From the NCBI RefSeq assembly GCF_029227915.1, contig NC_079877.1, positions 9,984,001-10,048,000 on the forward strand: DNA of 64,000 nt, written 5' to 3'. This DNA is from Hydractinia symbiolongicarpus (Eukaryota; Cnidaria; Hydrozoa; Anthoathecata; Hydractiniidae). Below, one piece after another: positions 49,997-59,859 of the stretch (position 1 is the first letter of the stretch; each line of letters opens with the position of its first letter). The position numbers and the translations under genes are program-made. The notes beneath the pieces are model-generated. The model saw only the letters and a list, made by a program, of their open reading frames with translations. It had not been told where the DNA came from and ran no database searches.

Positions 49997-51802
49997 CAGT
50001 GCCGTAACCACCGGGGGGCCAGGGGGGCCCGCCCCCCCCCCCAATAATTTTTTCAAAGATGGTTATGACAAGTTAAGAAAAACGTTTTGTCTTATGTCTA
50101 AAGACTATTTGTTATATATAAACAAACTAAACACTTATTGAGAATGATTTATAACCGATTTCCACTCTTTTATTTATTTAAAACGCGTGACTCTTATACT
50201 TGCTGCATGGAAATGATGATGAAATTGGATGGAAACTACATTCTGATAGTGTTTGGAGTTGCTACCCAAATCAAATCGTTGAATGAAAAATGTTTGTACA
50301 CACCTTGTTACGGACATGCTTTGAATTTAGCTGTTGGCGATGTGATGAAAGAAATCCCTGAACTTAAAGAAGCGTTTGGAACTGCCTATGAAATATGTAA
50401 ACTTGTCAAAAAATCGCCAAAGACACACAATTAAAGAATATCAGAGAAGCAACAGGAAATGAATCCAAGTCGGTCCATGAGTTTTCTCCTACACGATGGA
50501 CTATGCGAGGTGAGGTTCTTGAATCCTTTCTTGAAAACCATACGAAATTAATGGAGCTTTGGACATGGTCATTATCGAATGTTAAGCTTCCAGATATGAG
50601 AGCGAGAATCAACGGAGTAATGACTGTTATGTCTAGTTTTAATTTTGTCTTCTGCTGTTGTCTTGGTGAAACCCTATTGAAACATACAGATAATCTTAGC
50701 AGTTCTCTCCAAGGAGATATTTCGGCAGCAGAGGGACAGCAACGGGTGTCGGAAGTCTTAGCTGTGTTAGAGAAGATCAGAAGCAACGAATTGTTTGAGC
50801 TATTTTGGGAGCGAGTTCTTGTCTACAAATCACAACTCGGAGTATCTGATCCTAAACTCCCACGAAAAAGAAAGATGCCAGATTATTTTAACAAAGTATC
50901 AGATGGCCCTCCTGAAACATATCATTTTCATGACACTGCCAAAGATCACTATCGCCACGTTTACTTTGAAACTTTCGATCTAGTTATTAACTACATCCAA
51001 CAAAGATTCGATCAACCTGATTACAAGACATACGTCAATTTACAGGAAGTTCTTTTAAAATCGATCACTGGTCAGGAATGGGAAAGTCATCTAAAAGCAG
51101 TTTGTCGTTTCTACGAAGGAGATATCAACGAGTCACTTTCTAAAGTCCAAATACCGCTACTCCCAGTCATCGCATCCAACCTTGGTTACGACAAAGAGAA
51201 ATTCAAAGTAACCGATCTAATCAAGCTGTTACAAAGTTTTGATCAATCTCAAAGAACTCTTCTAAGTGAAGTTGTCAAAATAGCGAAATTGTTGTTGGTA
51301 ATGCCGTCCACAAACGCCATCAGCGAAAGATCGTTTTCTGCTTTGAAACGAGTCAAAACGTACCTTAGATCAACAACCACGAATTTACGTTTGAACAATT
51401 TGATGGTCCTCCATATTCATACTGATTCCGTTGACAAAATGGATTTAACTCAAATAGGAGATGAATTTATCGATAAACACCAAAGCAGAATAGACACTTT
51501 TGGCTATTACAATAGATAACATTTTTAGTCTTTTGTTCATGAAATTTATGTAAACGTTTATTCCCTGATTTAAAAAAAAAACTCAGAAAATTGGAGCAAT
51601 TGTCTGTATTTTCCTTTATTTTCGTGATTTCTAGTGATTAAATTTCTTTAAAAAGTACTCTCAAAAAGGCTGTTTTAGCCATTCTAGCGCACTCAAAATT
51701 CAAAAATTTTCTTGGTCCGTCGGCCCCAACCATGGTGGGGACTCCTTAGACACTGAAACTAGGCTGGCCCCCCCCAAAACGAAATTCGTGGTTACGGCAC
51801 TG
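49997..51802 (+). mobile_element. hAT-superfamily transposon inserted in the polymerase gene, 5-bp target duplication
   Basis: The 1,806-bp element has terminal inverted repeats CAGTGCCGTAACCAC / GTGGTTACGGCACTG. Short C/G runs lie just inside both ends. The flanks are ATGAA (49992-49996) and ATGAA (51803-51807), and removing the element with one ATGAA leaves the polymerase frame continuous at this point. Only about 140 bases separate the left end from the transposase coding sequence, so the 5' part of the gene is deleted and the copy is probably non-autonomous. Confidence 0.92.
50138..51519 (+). pseudogene. hAT transposase (ZMYM1-like), N-truncated with one frameshift
   Basis: The first frame (to 50434) has the hAT landmark CYGHALNLAVGD. 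After a one-base frame change near 50430 the second frame runs to the stop at 51519. It carries SPTRWTMRGE and the C-terminal hAT dimerisation region (NAISERSFSALKRVKTYLR, then LNNLMVLHIH). The N-terminal zinc finger and first catalytic segment expected of this family are missing. The second frame alone keeps over 330 codons, so decay is recent compared with the host polymerase gene. Confidence 0.88.
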
Positions 51803-53498
51803 ATGAATAGTTGGAAACGATTCCAAGAGAATAATGTACCACCGAAGGAGGCATTCTATATCAAGCTGAACATGAATGCTGTTACCGATGATGACTATGG
51901 GCGCGCTCAAAATGTCTGGAATGCTATTACTCCAGAGGTGGATGAAACTACCATGGGTGACTATCATGATATATATCTCGCCGCAGAGGTTCTGTTGCTT
52001 GCCGATATCTTTCAGAATTTTCGAGGAGTCTGCAATGAGAACTACAAGCTCGATACTGCCCACTTCTACAGCGCACCAGGCTTGGCTTGGAAAGCAGCAC
52101 TCAAGTACACGGGCGTAAAGCTTGAGCTACTGACGTATCCTGACATGCTCCTAATGTTTGAAAAAGGTATTAGAGGTGGTATAACCCAGGCTGTACACCG
52201 CTACGCGAGGGCTAATAATAAGTACATGGGGGATCAATACGATCCGGAGGTTGAGTCGTCATACCTTCAGTATCTGGACGCCAACAATTTATACGGCTGG
52301 GCGATGCAGCAACCTCTACCAACCCATGGTTTTAAATGGGTGTTGAATATTTTTGATAATAATTGAAAAGAAGAAGATCGAGAAGCTGGTAACCGATAAC
52401 AAACATGGATATTTCCTTGAGTTAGATGTTGATTACCCGGAGAATTTACACGATAAACACAATTAATTACCCTTCCTGCCGGAGCGTAAGGTGGTATACA
52501 GGGTTGAAAAATTGATACCAAATCTTGAACACAAGAAGAAATATGTGGTGCACATCGGAGCTTTACATCAAGCTTTAAAGCATGGGCTCGAGCTTAAAAA
52601 GGTTCATCGCGCTATCCAATTTCAACATAGTGCATGGCTTCGGGACTATATCGAACACAATACAAAGCTGAGCACAGCCGCCAAGAATGACTTTGAGAAG
52701 GACTTTTACAAGAAAATGAACCTTAGCGTGTTTGGGAAAACTATGGAGAATATCAGGAACCATAAAAATAACAAGTTAGTCACGAATGAAGCCGCATATG
52801 CAAAACTCACTATGCAACCAAACTTTAAAAGCGGCATAAGTTTTAGTGAAAACCGCATGGGTATTGAGATGGGTAGGATGGGTATTAAGATGAATAAGCC
52901 CGTGTATATTGGTCAAGCTATTATAGATCGGTCAAAAACCGTCATGTATGAGTTCTACTACGATTACATGCAGCCAAAATATGGTAGCAAACTGAGGCTT
53001 TAATATATGGATACGGACAGCTTCATTTACCACATACGAACAGAGGACTTCTACTGCGACATAGCCAACGATTTAGAAGGACGCTTCGATACTAGTGCCT
53101 ATAGCAAAGATGACGATAGGCCCCTGCCAATAGGGAAGAACAAGAAAGTTGTGGGTCTCATGAAAGACGAATTAGGCGGCAAAATTATGACCTCATTCAT
53201 CACATTGAGACCTAAGGATTATGCATAAGAGTCTCACAAAAGACGGTGGTGATCGCAAAGCAAAAGGTGTTGAAAAGGCTGTGACCAAAAAATGTATAAC
53301 ATTTGAAGATTATCAACGATGTCTAGAGGAAGGCATCGATATTAACAAAACTTGGCGTTGTATTAATAACAAAGGTCACAATGTATACACGCAAGAAGTC
53401 ACAAAAATCGCGCTTAATAGAGATGACGATAATCGGATTGTACAAGCTGATCAAATAACAACGTTTGCCCGGGGTCATTATCGGTTGAAGAAATAAAA

Positions 53499-54077
53499 AT
53501 GGAGTTATTGCTATTAATCGCGATAATTCTTCCGTATATATTGATACTTACATTCATCTATAGATGCCGCCTTATAATAAATAGAATGTCTTCATTAGCA
53601 GAAATATTTGACGATGTTATAGATACACCAGAACCGCCTGAGCAACCCATAGATAAGTGTCAGATTCTCAAAAATGCTCGTAAATCGAAGCCACATCTTT
53701 TGCCGAAAAAATGTACTGAGGCATTCCTGGACAAAGCATCACCTGAGGTTATCGAAAAAATTTGCAATGATTTTACTGAACGTGAGTTGGTGGAAAAAGG
53801 GCAGAATACTGCCAGAGCTCTTTCGTGTCACACTATTAGCTTATACACGAAGGCTATAGGCAACGTGGTAACCCTCGATAGCCCTGAAGGTTTGAGGAGA
53901 GATATTGAAAATGACCCCATAATTCGCGAAAGTATGGCTGATTTAGGTATCCTCGTCTATACAGCGTTCGGAAAATTCTTAGCACCGCTGTTGGTGGCCG
54001 CTCATACGATTAATCACACAAAACTTTCACAGTCCATTGATGAAAAGGAAGAAATAGAGAAAGAAAAGAATGTTTGA
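53499..54077 (+). CDS. Virus-like protein with optional N-terminal membrane anchor
   Basis: The frame from ATG 53499 gives 192 residues and starts with a strong hydrophobic segment (MELLLLIAIILPYILILTF). A second ATG at 53586, preceded by AATAAATAGA, would give a soluble 163-residue form beginning MSSLAEIFDDVID. The body has a conserved-looking block (ARALSCHTISLYTKAIGNVV) and a hydrophobic stretch near the end. The function is unknown. It starts two bases after the polymerase stop, and the next gene's ATG overlaps its stop. Confidence 0.6.
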   Translation: MELLLLIAIILPYILILTFIYRCRLIINRMSSLAEIFDDVIDTPEPPEQPIDKCQILKNARKSKPHLLPKKCTEAFLDKASPEVIEKICNDFTERELVEKGQNTARALSCHTISLYTKAIGNVVTLDSPEGLRRDIENDPIIRESMADLGILVYTAFGKFLAPLLVAAHTINHTKLSQSIDEKEEIEKEKNV

Positions 54078-54508
54078 AGAATTGGAAACAAGGCTTTTTG
54101 AAGAGATTGTCATTCCACCCCCCGGAACTTGGAGACATAAGAGGAAATGTTTATACCCGACTACGGCAAATGTATATAGACACATCTTCCCACATCCTAG
54201 GCATTGGGTTGAGCATTTCGGATGTGGATATTGGAGACGTTACTATTGACCCCAGCGATGGCGAGTGTATGGCCAGCGTGTATTTTACATTGAAACATGT
54301 TATTCCCAAACTGGGTCAAATCATATCACGCACCAAGGTGCAAAATTTTAATCCAGAGGTTATCTCATTTGATAATACAGACTATAAAATAGCAATCCGG
54401 TTTAATGGTGACGATGATGAATATGAGATTACACTATGCCAGTACGTGGATCATGGCTGCTGTCTTCCATCAGATTTGTATGGGTTGCCACAGGTCCCTC
54501 GTGGTTAG
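54070..54508 (+). pseudogene. Virus-like protein of unknown function, frameshift at a C homopolymer
   Basis: ATG 54070 overlaps the previous stop and starts MFEELETRLFEEIVIPPP. At a run of seven C (about 54117-54123) the plausible continuation moves to the frame that runs to 54508, with ISDVDIGDVTIDPSDGECMA and Gly/Asp-rich beta-like segments. The homopolymer site makes a simple slippage or a sequencing error likely. No known domain was recognised. Confidence 0.5.
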
Positions 54509-54529
54509 GAAAGTGATTTTATAAGCCCT

Positions 54530-54877
54530 ATGGTTTATAAAGAAATTAGTGAAGAACCTAATCAAGTAATCACCAAGAAAAATGAAGGTCGTGTTGCTGC
54601 TGGTAAGAGACTTGCTGAGTGGAATTGCAGGAATAAGATTGACTTGAAAAAGAACATGGGTAAAAGTACTTCCCAAGAGAGTCAGGTTCCTGCAACATGT
54701 CCCTCCAAGTCCATAGGTAGTGGAATATACATTGGTGGAAGCCTACTCGCGATCGCACGTATCGGGGGTGTGATATATTTTACTCGTAAAAAATCCGCGA
54801 GTACCCAGCAGATTGCACCAGCGGTTCAACAAAAACCTCCAATCAGCCACGAGATTGACATTTTTCACATGCGATAG
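54530..54877 (+). CDS. Small single-pass membrane protein
   Basis: The 115-residue protein has a charged N-terminal half (KKNEGRVAAGKRLAEWNCRN), a hydrophobic span at about residues 65-85 (IGGSLLAIARIGGVIYF), a basic stop-transfer sequence (TRKKSA) and a Gln/Pro-rich tail. The frame is intact. It is probably a virion membrane or accessory protein by context; its family is not recognised. Confidence 0.55.
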   Translation: MVYKEISEEPNQVITKKNEGRVAAGKRLAEWNCRNKIDLKKNMGKSTSQESQVPATCPSKSIGSGIYIGGSLLAIARIGGVIYFTRKKSASTQQIAPAVQQKPPISHEIDIFHMR

Positions 54878-54889
54878 GGTATAATATAA

Positions 54890-55115
54890 ATGAGCGGCAA
54901 AGAATATCAGAAGGAAGTTGTTGATAGCCTATGAGAGTCTGTCAGACCAGTTTCATATACAATCGTCTTGGCGCTGGGTGCCAAAAAAGCAGTAGGCGTT
55001 TCTCGACCAGGTGCGAAGATGGATCTGGAGGATGGGCTTAAGCTCGCTGGGTGCGATCTTATTTGACGATTACGCAATAAAACAAGGCTGGTATAAGCGT
55101 TCGATGATGCCACCT
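54890..55115 (+). pseudogene. Small ORF broken by stops
   Basis: ATG 54890 follows TATAA and starts MSGKEYQKEVVDSL, then TGA (54932-54934). The frame continues with SYTIVLALGAKKAVGVSRPG and meets another stop near 55065. It is probably a small membrane-associated viral protein, now inactive. It lies directly before the ATPase. Confidence 0.4.
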
Positions 55116-55154
55116 AAGTAAGCGCCCACAGGTTCATATTTGGTAATAACAAAC

Positions 55155-55748
55155 ATGAATGTTGTTAAAGATCCATGCACTACAATTTTTACCAGACCGA
55201 CGAGCTGCGGCAAGACCCAACGTGTCCTCGATCTTTTAGAAAATGAGTACAAGGGTCATTTTCACAATATAATGATACTCTGCCCCACCATTCGCTGGAA
55301 CAAGACTTACTTGGAAAGATCTTCACTTTGGAGAGATCCATATGTATTCCTTATTGATCCAAGAGATCAACTCTTTTACTGGATAGAACAACTATCGAGG
55401 CTTTTAGCAGGTGAGGAAAGCCTATTCATTATAGATGATATGACAGCCGACGAGAGTATGGATAAGAAGCGTCAACCCTTGCTCGAGTTAGCTATCAGCG
55501 GGAGACATCGAAAGCACAGTCTCTGGCTGCTAACGCAGTCTTATACTGCCCTACCCAAGAATCTCCGCCGACAGAAAAAGCAGTTGTTCATGTGGTATCC
55601 CTCGGAGCGCTCTGATATGAAAATTATTGATAAAAAAAAGAATCTTATAGAGGATTGGGAATCGATTAAGAACAGCTTGAAAAAATCCAAACATGCCTGT
55701 CTCTGGATCAGGCTTGAGCACCCTCGGACTTGGAAAATTTTGGAGTGA
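55155..55748 (+). CDS. A32/FtsK-HerA-type genome packaging ATPase, altered Walker A
   Basis: From ATG 55155 an intact frame of 197 residues carries a P-loop at about residues 15-22 (RPTSCGKT), a Walker B motif (SLFIIDDM), and a sensor region (ELAISGRHRKHSLWLLTQS) typical of viral packaging ATPases of the A32 type. These drive DNA into the capsid. The first P-loop Gly expected in GxxxxGKT is Arg (codon AGA). This may be an inactivating change in an otherwise open gene. The upstream open frame from 55140 has no ATG of its own. Confidence 0.82.
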   Translation: MNVVKDPCTTIFTRPTSCGKTQRVLDLLENEYKGHFHNIMILCPTIRWNKTYLERSSLWRDPYVFLIDPRDQLFYWIEQLSRLLAGEESLFIIDDMTADESMDKKRQPLLELAISGRHRKHSLWLLTQSYTALPKNLRRQKKQLFMWYPSERSDMKIIDKKKNLIEDWESIKNSLKKSKHACLWIRLEHPRTWKILE

Positions 55749-55801
55749 CGTGGGTGTACATACACTTGAAATTTGTAGCCTTGACTTTCAACTAAAAATA
55801 A

Positions 55802-56017
55802 ATGACTTCAATCAACAGATTACATGAGGAAAAGTGGGAATTGGAAAATCAGCTGGCTGCCTGCCACCAAGAAATGGATCGGATACCCTACCTTGAATCT
55901 CAATTGGAGGCTCTTGACGAAGAGCTTCGTGATGCATTAGAAAGGGAAAGGAATAATAAGTATTTTTTCATATCTGTCCTAATGATCACCCTGGTTGGGC
56001 TATGTCATATTAAATAA
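55802..56017 (+). CDS. Coiled-coil protein with C-terminal membrane anchor
   Basis: The 71-residue frame has a leucine/glutamate-rich coiled coil (LHEEKWELENQLAACHQEMD) and a C-terminal hydrophobic span (YFFISVLMITLVGLCHI). The tail-anchored layout would place it in a membrane facing the cytosol. The start follows AAAAATAA. Function unknown. Confidence 0.55.
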   Translation: MTSINRLHEEKWELENQLAACHQEMDRIPYLESQLEALDEELRDALERERNNKYFFISVLMITLVGLCHIK

Positions 56018-56020
56018 AAA

Positions 56021-56710
56021 ATGTCTTGTCTTGTTGAATTTAACACATTACCTGCTGGAGCTATTGAAATTCTATTCGATGATCAAGGTAAACCCATGTT
56101 CAAGCGTTCTGATTTGGGAAGGTTCTTGGGTATTGCTAATATTGCAGAGTCATATCGAGATATTCCAATCATTTCACGTAATGATATAGGGTTGGTTGAA
56201 ACCCCTTGGAAAAACTAAAAATCCCTATGATACCTTCATGACATTGAATGCTGCTCTTGAGATTTGTGCGCGTTCAAGAAAACCAAGGGCTATTGAGGTC
56301 ATGAAATATTTGGCGCTAAAAGGTATTGAAAAATTAGAGGAGGCCATTGAGGAGAGGGATATGGCTATGGCGATGCTTAACGATGATCTTCAAGAAAGAG
56401 AGAAGCAGCTCGATCTACGAACATTGGAAACTGTGGGACTCCGTCAGAGATACGTACCATATGCCAATGATGCGGGCAAGGATAATGCTATTATGATTTT
56501 TCGCAAACATACAACACCGGAAAACGATAAGTATCACCATCTTCCGTATTACTGCGCACGCGTTTAAAGACGTGGTATTTTAAAGAAAAGACGATGGATC
56601 AGGCTTCAATATCCTGAGTCTGAAGAAATGGTTGTTATAGATAATGCAAATGGGATGCACGCGTTTAATAGGTTCGAAGAGGAAGGACATATGGAGCGAT
56701 ACATATGCCA
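56021..56710 (+). pseudogene. BRO-family-like protein, frameshifted
   Basis: The first frame (56021-56218) resembles a BRO N-terminal DNA-binding domain (KPMFKRSDLGRFLGI). The frame then shifts near 56196-56218 and continues to 56567 through a helical region (VMKYLALKGIEKLEEAIEER) and a C-terminal block (YANDAGKDNAIMIFRKHTT). After the stop, the + strand still looks coding to about 56700 (NANGMHAFNRFEEEGH), where it abuts the truncated capsid gene in opposite orientation. BRO proteins are common in large DNA viruses and insect viruses and bind DNA. Confidence 0.6.
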
Positions 56711-57372
56711 GGCCAGGTCTTCATTGACCACCTTGTCAAATTCAAGGCAGATATTGCTGATCTTGTAGGAGGAATCCGCGGCCTTTGCCGCTGTGCTTCC
56801 AGATGCTGCTGTACCAGCATCTTTAATTATATCGCTGTGCTGTGCGAAGTGCAGTACGAACTGCAATCTGTCGTGTAAGCCTGCTTGATAGAAGGGTAAG
56901 TCTCTAGTGAGTTCGAACATTTTGCCAATAGGGATAGCAAAAGTATTTCCATACGCTGCCACGATCGCCTTTTCCTCGTCATTTCCTACGTGATCGCTGG
57001 CTTTAGGTTGTTCTCTCGGTCATACTTTGGGATCCATAGATCCCGATATACTGCCAAGGTGTTGTAGTCAGAGATATTTTGCACTTCATGGCCGTTAAGG
57101 CTTATGCGAAGGTTTTGAACCAGAGCCTTACCGATATTGCTAACGATGGTACGTTTGGTGTTTGTACCAGTCAATTCCAAGTCAAAAAGCAACTTGATTG
57201 AGCCGGGGAAAATCACATCACTTTTTCCTAAATTAGGAATATCAACGTAGAAATCTTCATTCTGGTTAATTGTGCTTGGCATATGGCTGATCTTCACCCT
57301 TTGGCGTTTGCCTTTCATACCGAGCATCGTCTTGATCTCTTTGTTAGGATCTAATTTTGTTCCAAAAGACAT
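56606..57372 (-). pseudogene. Major capsid protein (double-jelly-roll type), copy 1, frameshifted and C-truncated
   Basis: The gene starts at ATG 57372 (minus), preceded by TATAAATAAAG. The N-terminal part has VDIPNLGKSDVIFPGSIKL and TKRTIVSNIGKALVQN, characteristic of Polinton-type capsid proteins. A frame change near 56985-56965 leads into VAAYGNTFAIPIGKMFELTR. Compared with copy 2 (63090-64000), similarity stops at about 56710, so the C-terminal half is missing and the BRO gene end lies there instead. The true capsid part is 56710-57372; the tail to 56606 is antisense to BRO. Confidence 0.75.
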
Positions 57373-57404
57373 CTTTATTTATACAGGTACATGGGTTGAA
57401 ATAA

Positions 57405-58658
57405 ATACCTATAAATCCAACATATGAACCAGATTTTACGCCGGAGGAAGATATAGAAGACGAACCTGAGGAGTTCAGCACCGAGAGTGAAATTCTTAGG
57501 CCTGAGGATATTCCCACTACATTCTCAACACCTTCACGAGGTGGCCTCACTTACACAACTGCAAGGCATGAACTACTAACATCAAAGGTTGATAGCCTTT
57601 ACGAAGCCATTGGTGAGAAGCTCGGCCAACCACTCGCGAGACATTATGATGGCTTTGAAATGGATGGTAATAAGCTTACCTACGATGGTGTAGAGCTCAC
57701 GAAACAAAATGGTGAAATTAGAAAAGCTTCCGCGATAGTGAGGGATCTAGGCGTGGGACGATTGCGTGCCTTAGGTTTTGCCGACTATATTACACCACAT
57801 AAGGGTAGTAAAGCAGCGGCTCAAAACCTCTTTAATAATATTGATACCATCGAGGCCAACCCCGGAGACATCGAGATGTTGCCGCTGCTCGATAATATAA
57901 TAGATGAAACGAAGAGCCTTATGGAGGATACTTCCTTTACCGAAGCCTTCGATGAACGCGAAAGACGGAAGCTTCATCTCTTTGTTAAAACGCTCCAAGA
58001 CGACTTGAATAACGTGAAAAGTAAAATGATCTACTACGATGGCGAGCTTTCAAAGGCAGAGGACAAGATCAAGAGGCTTGATGCGAAAAAGGCTGGGTCC
58101 GACGTATCAGAGGATCAAAAAAAAATTTGGGATAAGGACCTCGATAAGGCTAAAGAAGATCGGGAAAAGCTAAAAGATTATCGAAAGGCGATAATAGAAG
58201 AACATGGTCTCTCTGGAATCAATACCAAGCTCAAGGCGATTAAAGATACACTCATGAAGATAGCTGAGGACGACACATCGCTAAGGGAGAAGCTGACCAT
58301 TCTCTTCAAAGAGCAGGGGATCACTATCGCTAGTATCGTATCAGCTGTTGGTCTGCTTATATCCACCTTGGTCCTAGCACTCACAGGAGGTAGTGGGGCA
58401 GCAGCAGGTGGAGGTAGTGGCGGTACCAAAGGTTTCGTGCAAAAGCAGCTGGAAAGGCTCGGAAAATTCCTTAAATATCTAGCAGGGAAGGCAGGTGCTG
58501 CTCTGCCGGGGATAATTGGTACGATCGTATCATTATTCTTCCGGGTAGCCGCTAAAGTCGTGGAATTTATGGTGAGGAACTTGTACATGGCCATAGCAGG
58601 TGCTGTAGGTATCGTGGTGGCTTATGCAGGAAACAGAAGAAGTGGGAAGAGATCGTAG
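57405..58658 (+). CDS. Long coiled-coil membrane protein, start codon apparently lost, copy 1
   Basis: The frame is open from 57405 to the stop at 58658 (417 codons), but the first in-frame ATG is 57660. The open frame begins with an ATA codon just after a stop, so the original start may have been ATG there. The layout is an acidic N-terminus, a conserved segment (VRDLGVGRLRALGF), long coiled coils (about residues 165-285), then Gly/Ala-rich and several hydrophobic spans (AGKAGAALPGIIGTIVSLFF) and a basic tail. It is divergent from the capsid gene with a 32-base gap. A degraded copy lies at 62171-63050. It is probably a virion structural or membrane-active protein; its function is unknown. 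Confidence 0.6.
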   Translation: MPINPTYEPDFTPEEDIEDEPEEFSTESEILRPEDIPTTFSTPSRGGLTYTTARHELLTSKVDSLYEAIGEKLGQPLARHYDGFEMDGNKLTYDGVELTKQNGEIRKASAIVRDLGVGRLRALGFADYITPHKGSKAAAQNLFNNIDTIEANPGDIEMLPLLDNIIDETKSLMEDTSFTEAFDERERRKLHLFVKTLQDDLNNVKSKMIYYDGELSKAEDKIKRLDAKKAGSDVSEDQKKIWDKDLDKAKEDREKLKDYRKAIIEEHGLSGINTKLKAIKDTLMKIAEDDTSLREKLTILFKEQGITIASIVSAVGLLISTLVLALTGGSGAAAGGGSGGTKGFVQKQLERLGKFLKYLAGKAGAALPGIIGTIVSLFFRVAAKVVEFMVRNLYMAIAGAVGIVVAYAGNRRSGKRS

Positions 58659-58697
58659 ATTATTCTGGTAAACCACCTAACTTACCAGATGACAATA

Positions 58698-59825
58698 TTA
58701 ATGTTTCATCCATATATAGGTGGTATTTAGCAATATCCTCACAGTGATAATAGTAGCCTTAGTTTCTTCATGAACAGCAGCTTCCTTGGAGGATGGTGGA
58801 TCGAGGGGTATATCATGTACTTTTGGTATATTATGTACCTGCTTCCTTGGTACAACAGCATGCGGAGCGTTAATAATGGGATTGATACCAATCTTGGAAT
58901 GGTCCTGACTGATCAGGATCTTGTTGTTAAATCCAGCCACATTTCCAATCCTCAGTGACATATGGCTTGGGGTGATGTAGACGTCATGGGCAACAATTTA
59001 GTCGACCTTGCTTCGTGCATATTTGAGTACGTTCTCGAATTCACTAATCTCTCTACCTGTATTTGTAGGTCTAATCACCAGCTGTTCAAAGGTCGTCAAG
59101 TAAAGCCGTTAGGCATCGATATAACTGCCTTGATTACCGATAATTCCTGATCGCGCATTGCCTTGGGACTCCAAAATCAAATACGCGTAGCATCGTACAC
59201 TTTGCGATAACTTTTCAATGCCAATACGTGTAAGACCCTGACTATTTTCAATTATCCACCTACTCCATGAATTTTCATTAAAATATGAACGCCCACTGCC
59301 AGGAAAATCTTTACGTTTGGCTTGCCACAAACTGAAAATACTCTCATTTTTCCATTCTTGCTCACTACCAGATACTCCAAATTCACGTGCCAATGCTTGA
59401 AGCTTTTGATTATTGAAGGGGTTATTCAAAAGATTAAAGCGGGAAGAGTTAGGCAACAATACCTCAAGCTCTTCGAGGATCTTCCGAATTTGGAAGTATA
59501 TATGGAATCGGTAAACGGCGCGCACGAGCGGTAAAGGAGAATTAAAGTGCTGCATTGATATCCCACAAGCCGATGTAGCGCAAAATACCGCAAAATTCAA
59601 TTGCGTAGACCAAATGTTAAATGGATTAGTCCTCCATTTATCAACCGGGAGGTTACTATGGAACACGTAGAATACGAAAATATCAGGGAATTTTACTTTG
59701 AATGAGGACCCCTTCGTGTCTATTACTATATCCTGCACTATGAGATCCAAGCCTTTAAGCCGTTCCAAATACCTGCCATGAGTAGAGGCATACTTTGCCA
59801 GTGGGTTGCACGAGTAAATATTCAT
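58698..59825 (-). pseudogene. Conserved virus-like protein C, copy 2, broken near 59.1 kb
   Basis: The gene starts at ATG 59825 (minus) and runs 238 codons to 59109. It has STQLNFAVFCATSACGISMQ, YRFHIYFQIRKILEELEVLL and a C-terminal block LTRIGIEKLSQSVRCYAYLI. The end of the protein (MSLRIGNVAGFNNKILIS, 58961-58698) is in another frame after a gap, as judged from copy 3. Tail repeats rich in His, Ile and Pro follow. Function unknown; it is always next to gene A in divergent orientation. Confidence 0.6.
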
Positions 59826-59826
59826 T

Positions 59827-59841
59827 CTTTCTTAAAGAAAG
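59827..59841. promoter_or_regulatory. Palindrome between divergent genes C and A (right copy)
   Basis: CTTTCTT-A-AAGAAAG lies between the start of C (59825, minus) and A (59860, plus), matching the core of the left-copy palindrome at 47594-47615. Confidence 0.5.
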
Positions 59842-59859
59842 ATGCGACAGTTATTCATA

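Larger units (their letters stand above)
48000..53495 (+). pseudogene. Family B (protein-primed-type) DNA polymerase, Polinton-like, multiply broken and split by a hAT transposon
   Basis: The visible parts follow Polinton-type PolB. The exonuclease site YADFES is at about 49240. An HNH/endonuclease-VII-like zinc segment (CHICMKPF, DHYHYTG, GAAHNTCNLKYR) is at about 49510-49640. FHNLSGYDAH is at about 49660 and a third exonuclease motif at about 51960. Polymerase motif A (YLDANNLYGWAM) is at about 52270, motif B (MNLSVFGKTMEN) at about 52720 and motif C (YMDTDS) at 53004-53021. Breaks include frame changes near 48095, 49800-49850, 52365 and 53225, and stops at 48337-48339, 52464-52466 and 53001-53003. 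The hAT insertion is at 49997-51802. It cannot make a polymerase now. The enzyme would have copied the element's linear genome. Confidence 0.88.

Noticed and set aside
48370-53495. Programmed frameshifting or stop readthrough as an explanation for the broken polymerase
   Set aside because: Too many unrelated breaks plus a transposon insertion; ordinary decay explains all of them.
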